A stretch of DNA of 6,167 nucleotides from Kordiimonadaceae bacterium (GCA_014238195.1 JABABO010000135.1:1-6167), one strand, 5' to 3'; counted from the stretch's first letter, positions 1-5,756 are shown. The notes: generated by a model from the letters alone, not told the origin. Program-made: numbers and translations.

Positions 1-579
1 GATATTCCCTTCCAACATGCCAGCCCAAAGATATTAAAAGCCATGCGCCGCCCAGCGAACGAGCAAAAAATATTAGACCGCATCCAAAAATGGCGGGCGC
101 AGGTGCCAGAACTGGTTATTCGGTCCACCTTCATTGTTGGGTTTCCTGGCGAAACAGAAGAAGATTTTGCGTATCTTTTAAACTGGCTTGAGGCGGCGCA
201 ACTCGACCGCGTCGGCTGCTTTAAATATGAAGCTGTGGACGGTGCCGCCGCCAATTCACTACCAGACCAAATACCAGATGACACAAAGCAAAGCCGCTTT
301 GAACGCTTCATGGCGGTTAGCCAGCGCATATCAGCGGCCAAATTAAAAAACCGCGTCGGTATGGAAATGGCTGTGATCATTGACGATGTGAATGAAAAGG
401 GGGCCATAGGTCGCACCTATGCTGATGCCCCTGAAATTGACGGCAAGGTCTTCTTGCGCGGTGAAACCAACCTACCGGTCGGCTGCTTGGTTATGGCCTT
501 AATCACTGAGAGCGATGACTATGACCTATACGGCGAGCTGGTGAGCGACGACAGCCATGAAGACGACTGGGATTGGTGA
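1..579 (+). CDS. rimO: Ribosomal protein S12 methylthiotransferase RimO, 3' part (5' end outside window)
   Basis: RimO is a radical-SAM iron-sulfur enzyme that adds a methylthio group to the conserved aspartate of ribosomal protein S12 (known for the family). The reading frame is open from base 1 and starts in the middle of the radical-SAM domain with DIPFQHASPKILKAMRRP, a signature of the RimO/MiaB group. It continues through RSTFIVGFPGETEEDF (about residues 41-56 of this fragment) and LDRVGCFKYE, then a TRAM domain over roughly the last 70 residues (VIIDDVNEKGAIGRTYADAP, then DGKVFLRGETN). The phrases GAIGR, DAPEIDG and YDLYGE favour RimO over MiaB. The visible 192 residues are the C-terminal portion of a protein usually near 440 residues, so the N-terminal methylthiotransferase domain and the CxxxCxxC cluster lie outside. 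The internal ATG at base 43 is not the start. The gene ends in TGA with an acidic tail (DDSHEDDWDW). It converges on the dehydrogenase gene with 19 bases between the stops, and no clear terminator hairpin is seen there. Confidence 0.96.
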   Translation, partial: DIPFQHASPKILKAMRRPANEQKILDRIQKWRAQVPELVIRSTFIVGFPGETEEDFAYLLNWLEAAQLDRVGCFKYEAVDGAAANSLPDQIPDDTKQSRFERFMAVSQRISAAKLKNRVGMEMAVIIDDVNEKGAIGRTYADAPEIDGKVFLRGETNLPVGCLVMALITESDDYDLYGELVSDDSHEDDWDW

Positions 580-598
580 TTTTCAATAAAGAAAGGCT

Positions 599-2083
599 CT
601 AAGGGTCCAAACTGAGCAAATAAACGGCAAGCGCTTGTTCTTCTGGCGCTGTTAGATCGGCCTTCGGCATAGGGCCAGGTGGGACACGCAGCACACCGAG
701 AATGCCATCAATATCGTAGCGCGATTTAAGATCAACAAGTGGCTTGACCGCCACGCCGACAGTCTCTTCAGACTGAACATGACAGACAGCGCAGCCATTT
801 TCGTCAAATAATCGCTGCCCCACGGGGTACAGGGCTGCGACATCGACACCCGATAAATCAGCCCTTGCGCTTTGTTGGTCCAGCACAGCGTTATCAAATT
901 GCGCAGACGGGTTATCTTTGTGGGCAACACGATAAATAACGCCTGCATAATCATCTGATATGTAAATCACACCCGACTTATCTTGTACAATATCAACAGG
1001 CCGGCCAATGACCTGACCATCACGCTCAAATCCTGTCATAAAATCGCTCTCCGTGACGCTGCCGTCCTCATTAAAACGCAATCCAACAACCTTATAGCCC
1101 ACCAACACACTACTATTCCACGAGCCATGTTCAGCCACCAAAGCCATACCTTCATACTCAGCAGCCATATTTATCGCAGAAATAAAGCGCATACCAAGCG
1201 GGGCGCGGTGTGCGCCTAAGCTATGCACGGGGATTTTGCTTGTGTTGATAATATCGCCATGACCTGCGCCGTAATCGGGGTCAGCTTCACGGTCATTATA
1301 GGCATAAGGCCAGCCATAATGCGCACCTTCAATGATTTCATTCACTTCACAGTGGGGGGTGTCATCCCCCAGCAAGTCACGGCCATTATCGGTGGCATAC
1401 ATCCGCTTCGAATGCGGATGCCAGTCAAACCCAACGCTGTTGCGCAGACCGCGTGCAAAAATTTCTGCATCGCTGCCATCGGCCCTTATGCGCATGATTG
1501 TAGCGCGGTAGGGGCTTTCTTCTTCGCACACATTACAGGTGGACCCGATGGACAGATACAGCCAGCCATCAGGCCCAAAGCCAATGGTGCGGGTGCGGTG
1601 ATTTCCACCAGGCGGGATATCATCAAAAATAATTTCTTGATCCCCTATGCTGCGATTTTGGCTGTCAAAAGGCCAGCGCGAAATTCGTCCAGTTTCTGCA
1701 ACATATAAATAGCCCCCGAATAAATCTAGGCCGTGGGGTACATCAAGCCCTGACAATAAAATAGTTCGCCCATCACTGTTACCGTCATTGTCACGGTCCC
1801 CATGCAACAGTATGACATTGCCCTGCCGCATACTGGTGACAAGAATATCTGTTTGATCGGTCATTCGCATCATGCGTGCGTGCGGGACATCCTGGGCAAA
1901 GATGCTGACCTGAAACCCCTCTGGTAGGGTAAATGCACTCCCCAACTGGGCGCTTTTAGGCGGCTCAATCTGCTTACCCGTCATAAAATCTAATAGCGGC
2001 CCATTGATTGGAATAAACATCCATGCGGCAAGGAACAAAAGCCCCAGCATACCCACAATAACAAGAAGTATTTTTTTGATCAT
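599..2083 (-). CDS. PQQ-type sorbosone/glucose dehydrogenase family protein with C-terminal cytochrome c domain
   Basis: Likely a periplasmic quinoprotein that oxidises a sugar or other alcohol/aldehyde and passes electrons to its own haem c; the substrate cannot be read from sequence. The 494-residue product starts with MIKKILLVIVGMLGLLFLAA, a signal peptide or single membrane anchor. A six-bladed beta-propeller of the glucose/sorbosone dehydrogenase family spans about residues 50-390. Visible family features are VPHGLD (H118, aligned by eye with the catalytic histidine), IGSTCNVCEE (180-188), FARGLRNSVGFDWHP (209-223), the acidic NGRDLLGDD segment (233-241), GWPYAY and AEHGSWNSS. The C-terminal domain carries the haem site CAVCH (C431, C434, H435), and M472 in PPGPMPKADLT is the probable sixth ligand. 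The start is supported by AGGGG at 2092-2096, eight bases upstream on the minus strand. The gene is convergent with rimO and divergent from rplY, so it is probably monocistronic. An alternative name is L-sorbosone dehydrogenase, but that activity is not shown here. Confidence 0.9.
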   Translation of the reverse strand: MIKKILLVIVGMLGLLFLAAWMFIPINGPLLDFMTGKQIEPPKSAQLGSAFTLPEGFQVSIFAQDVPHARMMRMTDQTDILVTSMRQGNVILLHGDRDNDGNSDGRTILLSGLDVPHGLDLFGGYLYVAETGRISRWPFDSQNRSIGDQEIIFDDIPPGGNHRTRTIGFGPDGWLYLSIGSTCNVCEEESPYRATIMRIRADGSDAEIFARGLRNSVGFDWHPHSKRMYATDNGRDLLGDDTPHCEVNEIIEGAHYGWPYAYNDREADPDYGAGHGDIINTSKIPVHSLGAHRAPLGMRFISAINMAAEYEGMALVAEHGSWNSSVLVGYKVVGLRFNEDGSVTESDFMTGFERDGQVIGRPVDIVQDKSGVIYISDDYAGVIYRVAHKDNPSAQFDNAVLDQQSARADLSGVDVAALYPVGQRLFDENGCAVCHVQSEETVGVAVKPLVDLKSRYDIDGILGVLRVPPGPMPKADLTAPEEQALAVYLLSLDP

Positions 2084-2226
2084 CTGTTTTGCCCCTATTT
2101 GCTGGTCTTTGCACTCTCATAGCTTATGGCAAATGCCTTTGCTGCTTATATTAAGTCAAGATTGATGAAGAGCAAGGTTTGTTTTAATATCCCACCGACA
2201 GCTTAGCCTAAAACGGGCCTTTTCAC

Positions 2227-2255
2227 TTGCATCTATGGCTGATGTGCGCTACACC
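2227..2255 (+). promoter_or_regulatory. Candidate housekeeping promoter for rplY-pth-ychF
   Basis: TTGCATC (2227-2233) and GCTACACC (2248-2255) are separated by 14 bases. This resembles the Caulobacter vegetative consensus TTGaCgS-N10-14-GCtANaWC, with 7 of 8 positions matched in the -10 part and a weaker -35. If it is used, transcription would start near 2262 and leave a leader of about 125 bases that contains the hairpin at 2305-2334. This rests on pattern matching by eye only. Confidence 0.25.
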
Positions 2256-2304
2256 CCGCCGACTCTGATAACTATATTTAATTTAGCGATATCTTAGGTC
2301 AAAT

Positions 2305-2334
2305 CCGCGCTTGCATCCCTGGAGGAAGTCGCGG
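2305..2334 (+). promoter_or_regulatory. Leader hairpin upstream of rplY, possible regulatory structure
   Basis: CCGCG (2305-2309) pairs with CGCGG (2330-2334). The stem extends as CTT (2310-2312) with AAG (2326-2328) past a single bulged T, giving eight pairs around a 13-base terminal region that contains CCCTGG. The hairpin ends 54 bases before the rplY start and is followed by T-rich sequence (TTTTGGGCTTTT), so it could act as an attenuator or as a binding site for L25 itself. No known leader family was recognised, and the stem may be fortuitous. Confidence 0.3.
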
Positions 2335-2388
2335 TCTGTGTTTTGGGCTTTTCCAATCTACAGAATATAAAAAATTTGGAGAAATATA

Positions 2389-3033
2389 ATGGCAAAAGTC
2401 ATTAAAATTGCGGCTGAGCCGCGCCAGCGAGTGGGCAAGGGAGCCTCTCGTGCTACACGTCGTGCTGGTTTTGTCCCTGCTGTCATTTACGGTGATAACA
2501 AAGAACCAGAAACAATTGCGATCAAAATGAACGAGATTGTGCGCTTGCTCAATCGTGGTGGTTTCATGAGCCAAGCTTATGAAATTAAAGCAGATAAAAC
2601 AAAATCAACCGTTCTGCCTCGTGACTTGCAATTGCACCCTGTAACAGATGTCCCCATACACATTGATTTCTTGCGCCTTGGCAAAGGCATGACCGTTGTT
2701 ATGCAAGTCCCTGTCCATGTAACAGGCGAGGAAGAAAGCCCAGGCCTGAAACGCGGCGGCGTTCTGAACCAGACACGTCACGAAGTTGAATTGAACGTGG
2801 CGGCTGACGCAATTCCTGAGTATATTGAAGCTGATGTAAGCAATTTGGATGTTGGCGAATCAATCCGTATTTCTGATATCACACTGCCTGAAGGGGCCGC
2901 GCCGACGATCACAGACCGTGATTTTGTGATCTGTGCTGTTGCAGCACCGTCTGCATTAAAATCGTCCGATGGTGACGACGATGATGCAGAAGCCGAAGTA
3001 ACCGATGATACAGCAGAAGTCACAGAAGAATAA
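2389..3033 (+). CDS. rplY: 50S ribosomal protein L25, long general stress protein CTC form
   Basis: L25 binds 5S rRNA in the large ribosomal subunit. This 214-residue product is the long two-domain CTC/TL5 form, not the short form of about 94 residues found in enterobacteria. The N-terminal 5S-binding barrel covers about residues 4-95, with GKGASRATRRAGFVPAVIYG (17-36) and the family signature LPRDLQLHPVTDVPIHIDFL (76-95). The C-terminal domain runs over about 100-185 (GVLNQTRHEVELNV; DVSNLDVGESIRISDI), and a strongly acidic tail (DGDDDDAEAEVTDD) closes the protein. The start is supported by GGAG at 2378-2381, seven bases before the ATG, and by the conserved N-terminus. It is the first gene of the plus-strand group rplY-pth-ychF, an order frequent in alphaproteobacteria. 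The gap to pth is 190 bases from the start preferred here and holds two inverted repeats, so downstream expression may be adjusted separately. Confidence 0.96.
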   Translation: MAKVIKIAAEPRQRVGKGASRATRRAGFVPAVIYGDNKEPETIAIKMNEIVRLLNRGGFMSQAYEIKADKTKSTVLPRDLQLHPVTDVPIHIDFLRLGKGMTVVMQVPVHVTGEEESPGLKRGGVLNQTRHEVELNVAADAIPEYIEADVSNLDVGESIRISDITLPEGAAPTITDRDFVICAVAAPSALKSSDGDDDDAEAEVTDDTAEVTEE

Positions 3034-3086
3034 CGCTAGAAGAATAACACCTGTTCTTGAGCGGGTTTAACGAGCTAAAGCGAGAC

Positions 3087-3114
3087 CAATGAATAATGGT
3101 CTTATTATTCATTG
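3087..3114 (+). repeat. Perfect inverted repeat in the rplY-pth gap (11-base arms, 6-base loop)
   Basis: CAATGAATAAT (3087-3097) and ATTATTCATTG (3104-3114) are exact reverse complements around the loop GGTCTT. GAC (3084-3086) and GTC (beginning at 3119) could add three pairs outside a bulge. The stem is AT-rich and no T run follows, so it is not a standard intrinsic terminator. It may be an mRNA processing or stabilising stem after rplY, or a protein-binding palindrome. Confidence 0.6.
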
Positions 3115-3138
3115 ATTAGTCGAACCGATATAAAGAAT

Positions 3139-3181
3139 TATAGCCAAATGAGGGGATCAATATTCACCGCAATTGGCTATA
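3139..3181 (+). repeat. Inverted repeat before pth (9-base arms, 25-base loop)
   Basis: TATAGCCAA (3139-3147) and TTGGCTATA (3173-3181) are exact reverse complements around a 25-base loop that contains GAGGGG. The right arm ends 42 bases before the preferred pth start. The paired arms could form a leader stem for pth-ychF or mark an operator. There is no poly-T tract, and a role is inference. Confidence 0.45.
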
Positions 3182-3210
3182 TAGTGTGTTTGAACTCCTA
3201 GGATGATTAG

Positions 3211-3215
3211 AAAGG
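3211..3215 (+). promoter_or_regulatory. Ribosome binding site that fixes the pth start
   Basis: AAAGG lies eight bases before the ATG at 3224. The upstream in-frame ATG at 3203 has only the weaker AGG within CCTAGG (3198-3203) directly against it, at no useful distance. This favours the start at 3224. Confidence 0.6.
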
Positions 3216-3223
3216 CAAAGCAA

Positions 3224-3949
3224 ATGAAACTGTTTGTCGGGCTTGGTAATCCTAGCGTACGGTATGAGAATAATCGGCACAATATTGGTTTTATGGCGGT
3301 GGATGAAATTGTCCATCGCCATAATTTTTCTAGCGAGCGCCGTCGCTTTCAAAGTTTAACATTTGAAGGTCTTTTGGCGGGCGAAAAAATTCTAGCTATC
3401 AAACCACAAACCTTTATGAATGAAAGTGGGCGGGCAGTGCGCGAGGCTATGAATTTTTATAAAATTCCTGTGAGCGATATTTTTGTGTTTTATGACGAAC
3501 TGGACCTAGCGCCGTTCAAGGTCAAAACCAAAACAGGCGGCGGATCAGCAGGCCATAATGGGATTAAATCACTCATGGCACATATCGGGGCTGAGTTTCA
3601 TCGTATACGCTTGGGCATTGGTCATCCTGGGGACCGCGACCGTGTCCATAATTATGTGCTGAGCGACTTTGCAAAAACCGATAATAAAATGCGGAAAAAA
3701 ATGTTAGCCGCCATTAGCGAAGCGGCACCCAAACTTATCAGCCATGATAACGCACGCTTTACAACGGACGTAGCGTTGCACATGCAACCCCCCAAGCAAA
3801 AACGCCCCAAACACCATGATAATATACCCCCTTTGATGACGATGAAAGGCAGTGGTGAAATTGTTGGCGGTGACCGAAAAACCAGTGATGGCACCATGGC
3901 CGAAGCACTGAAGGCCTTAAAGGCCAACACAGATCAAGGAGACAAATAA
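3224..3949 (+). CDS. pth: Peptidyl-tRNA hydrolase
   Basis: Pth cleaves the ester bond of peptidyl-tRNAs released early from ribosomes and so recycles tRNA; it acts in the cytosol. With the start at 3224 the protein has 241 residues and begins MKLFVGLGNP, the canonical family N-terminus. The upstream in-frame ATG at 3203 would add only MIRKAKQ. Active-site residues are present: N9 in GLGNP, catalytic H19 (ENNRHNIGF), N66 (TFMNESG), D91 (YDELDL) and N112 (GHNGIKSL), matching E. coli N10, H20, N68, D93 and N114 by eye. The usual catalytic domain ends near residue 187. A tail of about 54 residues follows, first basic and proline-rich (PPKQKRPKHH) and then glycine-rich; such extensions occur in alphaproteobacterial Pth and have no assigned role. 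The stop codon overlaps the ychF start by one base (TAATG), so the two are probably translationally coupled. Confidence 0.95.
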   Translation: MKLFVGLGNPSVRYENNRHNIGFMAVDEIVHRHNFSSERRRFQSLTFEGLLAGEKILAIKPQTFMNESGRAVREAMNFYKIPVSDIFVFYDELDLAPFKVKTKTGGGSAGHNGIKSLMAHIGAEFHRIRLGIGHPGDRDRVHNYVLSDFAKTDNKMRKKMLAAISEAAPKLISHDNARFTTDVALHMQPPKQKRPKHHDNIPPLMTMKGSGEIVGGDRKTSDGTMAEALKALKANTDQGDK

Positions 3950-5052
3950 TGGGTTTCAAATGTGGGATTGTAGGTTTGCCAAATGTTGGCAAATCGACAC
4001 TTTTTAATGCGCTGACAAATACCGCCAGCGCCGCCGCAGAAAATTACCCATTTTGCACCATTGAGCCTAATGTTGGGCAAGTTCCCGTTCCAGATACGCG
4101 GCAATTTGAGCTGGCTAAAATCGCCAAATCCAAGGACGTTATTCCGACCCAACTTTCATTCGTTGATATTGCAGGCCTTGTTCGCGGTGCTTCAAAGGGC
4201 GAAGGCTTGGGGAACCAGTTTTTAGCAAATATCCGCGAGGTCGATGCCATTTGCCATGTCTTGCGTTGCTTTGATGATGATGACATCACCCATGTTGATG
4301 GCCGCGTGAACCCCGTCGAAGATGCTGAAACCATCGAGACAGAGCTGATGCTAGCGGACCTTGAAAGCTTAGAAGGGCGTATTCACGGCTTACAGCGCAA
4401 AGTCAAAGGCGGTGATAAAGAAGCCATCTTAACACTGACAATGATTGAGCGCTGCATCAAGGTCTTGCAAGAAGGCAAAGCTGCCCGCGTGATTGAGCGC
4501 ACAAGCCCAGATGAGGAACGGGCGTTTGATATGCTGCAACTGTTAACCAGCAAACCCATTTTGTATATCTGTAACGTTGATGAAGACAGTGCCGCTGATG
4601 GCAATGATTATTCTAAGGCCGTTGAAAAAATGGCCTTGGACTTTGGGGCGGGATGCGTGGTTATTTCTGCGGCTGTTGAGGCTGAAATCGCCCAGCTTGA
4701 TGATGCGTCTGACCAGCGTGAATTTTTGGAATCGCTCGGTCTTGGTCAAACGGGCCTAGCGCGCGTTATTCGCGCGGGATACGACCTGCTTGGCCTGATC
4801 ACATACTTTACTTGTGGACCCAAAGAAACCCGTGCTTGGACCATTACCGAAGGCACCAAAGGCCCCCAAGCCGCTGGTGTCATTCATACGGATTTTGAAA
4901 AAGGGTACATACGTGCTGAAACCATCACTTACACGGACTATGTAGCGCTTGGCGGTGAAAACGGTGCCAAAGATGCAGGCAAAATGCGCGCTGAGGGAAA
5001 AGAGTATATCGTCAAAGACGGCGATGTTCTGCACTTTTTGACATCTTCGTAA
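3949..5052 (+). CDS. ychF: Redox/ribosome-associated ATPase YchF (Obg family, OLA1-like)
   Basis: YchF is a universally conserved P-loop NTPase of the TRAFAC/Obg group. It binds ribosomes, prefers ATP over GTP in characterised members, and is linked to stress responses. The 367-residue length is normal for the family. Motifs are the P-loop GLPNVGKS (9-16), the switch I region PFCTIEPN (35-42), G3 DIAGLV (73-78) followed by RGASKGEGLGNQFL, and the G4-like NVDE (209-212) in place of NKxD, which is typical of YchF. A helical insert lies at about 130-200. The C-terminal TGS domain covers about 283-366 (LITYFTCGPKETRAWTI; GTKGPQAAGVIHTDFEKGYI; KDGDVLHFL). AAGGAG at 3936-3941 lies seven bases before the ATG, inside the end of pth, and the ATG shares its A with the pth stop. 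No intrinsic terminator is visible after the stop. The next 750 bases are palindromic repeats, whose first stem-loops may form the 3' end of the transcript. Confidence 0.97.
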   Translation: MGFKCGIVGLPNVGKSTLFNALTNTASAAAENYPFCTIEPNVGQVPVPDTRQFELAKIAKSKDVIPTQLSFVDIAGLVRGASKGEGLGNQFLANIREVDAICHVLRCFDDDDITHVDGRVNPVEDAETIETELMLADLESLEGRIHGLQRKVKGGDKEAILTLTMIERCIKVLQEGKAARVIERTSPDEERAFDMLQLLTSKPILYICNVDEDSAADGNDYSKAVEKMALDFGAGCVVISAAVEAEIAQLDDASDQREFLESLGLGQTGLARVIRAGYDLLGLITYFTCGPKETRAWTITEGTKGPQAAGVIHTDFEKGYIRAETITYTDYVALGGENGAKDAGKMRAEGKEYIVKDGDVLHFLTSS

Positions 5053-5097
5053 CGCTTGCGAGTACAACGATAATCTATTCACACGCTGCCTCCCAAT

Positions 5098-5215
5098 CGT
5101 CGCCTTGAACACCCAAACGTCACCCTGAATCCCAAACGTCACCCCTGAATCCCAAACGTCACCCTGAACACCCAAACGTCACCCTGAACACCCAACCGTC
5201 ACCCTGAATCCCAAA
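5098..5215 (+). repeat. Tandem array 1: six imperfect 19-20 base units
   Basis: Six head-to-tail units start at 5098, 5118, 5137, 5157, 5177 and 5197. The consensus is CGTCACCCTGAACACCCAAA, with variants AATCCC for AACACCC (shorter by one base), one extra C in unit 3 and a diverged first unit (CGTCGCCTTG). The array runs straight into the left end of the palindromic element at 5217, whose first 12 bases repeat the unit start (CGTCACCCTGAA, from 5216). The units are thus copies of the 5' arm of that element's first hairpin followed by a short C/A-rich linker. Confidence 0.9.
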
Positions 5216-5216
5216 C

Positions 5217-5307
5217 GTCACCCTGAACTTGTTTCAGGGTCCATTCACCCCATGATGCAAACACAAGCCCAAACCACTCATGGATGCTGAACCAAGTTCA
5301 GCATGAC
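5217..5307. repeat. Palindromic intergenic element 1 (91 bases, family I)
   Basis: The order is GTCA, hairpin 1, TCCA, a 36-base spacer, TGGA, hairpin 2, TGAC. Hairpin 1 (5221-5239) pairs CCCTGAA with TTCAGGG around CTTGT. TCCAT (5240-5244) can pair with ATGGA (5280-5284). Hairpin 2 (5285-5303) pairs TGCTGAAC with GTTCAGCA around CAA. The two outer ends are imperfect inverted repeats, 13 of 15 matching (GTCACCCTGAACTTG against GTCATGCTGAACTTG). It is non-coding and small, with no transposase nearby; it could be a non-autonomous mobile element or a REP-like element. Confidence 0.85.
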
Positions 5308-5314
5308 AAAAAGC

Positions 5315-5333
5315 CGTCATCCTGAATCCCAAA
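5315..5333 (+). repeat. Single 19-base unit abutting element 2
   Basis: CGTCATCCTGAATCCCAAA is one copy of the unit found in the arrays, placed immediately left of element 2 exactly as array 1 is placed left of element 1. It shows T in place of C at base 6. Confidence 0.8.
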
Positions 5334-5334
5334 C

Positions 5335-5446
5335 GTCACCCTGAACTTGATTCAGGGTCCATTCATCCCATGATGCAAACACAAGCCCAAACCACTTATG
5401 GATGCTGTCCCTGAAGCTGGCTTTAGCCTACTAAATTCAGCATGAC
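5335..5446. repeat. Palindromic intergenic element 2 (112 bases, family I with enlarged right hairpin)
   Basis: It has the same plan and spacer as element 1, from GTCA (5335-5338) to TGAC (5443-5446). Hairpin 1 (5339-5357) keeps the CCCTGAA/TTCAGGG stem but has loop CTTGA. The spacer differs from element 1 by two C-to-T changes. The right arm is 21 bases longer: the seven-base centre of hairpin 2 is replaced by 28 bases that hold an internal stem CTGAAG/CTTTAG (one G-T wobble) with loop CTGG. The outer GCTG and CAGC arms are kept. Confidence 0.85.
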
Positions 5447-5468
5447 AACAGTGAGGCAAGGAAAAGCC

Positions 5469-5576
5469 GTCATACCGATGAAAATCGGTATCCAGTGGTG
5501 CAGGGTTTTAGGCTGGTGGAAGATTACTGCGTTTCTGGACCCCGTGTCGACCGCGCTTCGCGCTGCACGGGGTGAC
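5469..5576. repeat. Palindromic intergenic element 3 (108 bases, family II)
   Basis: Its sequence is unrelated to elements 1, 2 and 4, but the plan is the same. GTCA (5469-5472) is followed by hairpin 1, TACCGAT/ATCGGTA with a GAAA loop (5473-5490), then TCCA (5491-5494), a 41-base spacer and TGGA (5536-5539). Hairpin 2 (5540-5572) pairs CCCCGTG with CACGGGG and has an inner GCGC/GCGC stem around TTC; TGAC (5573-5576) follows. TCCAG and CTGGA can pair across the spacer. Confidence 0.85.
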
Positions 5577-5585
5577 AGGTTATTT

Positions 5586-5664
5586 CGTCATACCAAACCA
5601 CAATCGTCACCCTGAACACCCAATCGTCACCCTGAACACCCAATCGTCACCCTGAACACCCAAT
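5586..5664 (+). repeat. Tandem array 2: one divergent and three identical units
   Basis: Three exact copies of CGTCACCCTGAACACCCAAT start at 5605, 5625 and 5645, preceded by a diverged 19-base unit CGTCATACCAAACCACAAT at 5586. The first nine bases of that unit (CGTCATACC) match the left end of family II element 3, not family I. The array abuts element 4. The identity of three copies points to recent expansion or homogenisation. Confidence 0.9.
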
Positions 5665-5665
5665 C

Positions 5666-5756
5666 GTCACCCTGAACTTGTTTCAGGGTCCATTCACCCC
5701 ATGATGCAAACACAAGCCTAAAACACTCATGGATGCTGAACCAAATTCAGCATGAC
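5666..5756. repeat. Palindromic intergenic element 4 (91 bases, family I)
   Basis: A near-identical copy of element 1 in the same orientation. Hairpin 1 (5670-5688) is unchanged. The spacer carries two differences near its right end (CCTAAAACAC for CCCAAACCAC). Hairpin 2 (5734-5752) has A for G in its 3' arm, which leaves a TGCTGAA/TTCAGCA stem with loop CCAAA. TCCA (5689-5692), TGGA (5730-5733) and the closing TGAC (5753-5756) are all present. Confidence 0.85.

Larger units (their letters stand above)
2084..2388. other. Divergent intergenic region between the dehydrogenase gene and rplY
   Basis: This stretch has no credible gene. It must hold the promoters of two divergent units. On the minus side only the AGGGG ribosome binding site (2092-2096) is clear; TTGACT-like and TAATAT-like words near 2140-2190 are not spaced convincingly. 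On the plus side there is a candidate promoter (2227-2255), a hairpin (2305-2334) and the rplY ribosome binding site GGAG at 2378-2381. In many alphaproteobacteria prs lies upstream of rplY (general knowledge); it is not here. Confidence 0.7.

Noticed and set aside
580..598. Shared terminator between rimO and the dehydrogenase gene
   Set aside because: Only 19 AT-rich bases lie between the stops and no stem with a T tract could be formed.
1223..1708. Plus-strand open frame of 161 codons
   Set aside because: It is antisense to the conserved propeller region of the dehydrogenase and has no family-like sequence.
2294..2310. GGTCAAATCC, similar to a tRNA T-arm
   Set aside because: The loop is one base too short, and no acceptor stem, D-arm or anticodon arm can be placed around it.
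5053..5097. Intrinsic terminator directly after ychF
   Set aside because: No convincing GC-rich stem followed by T residues was found; the first strong stem-loops are those of the repeat elements further on, and they also lack T tracts.
4756..5175. Minus-strand open frame of 139 codons
   Set aside because: It lies mostly antisense to the conserved TGS domain of ychF and starts inside the repeat array (its N-terminus is a translated repeat), so it is a shadow.
5098..5664. CRISPR-like regular repeats
   Set aside because: The 19-20 base units are directly adjacent with no unique spacers, and no cas genes are in view; they are simple tandem repeats derived from the palindromic elements.
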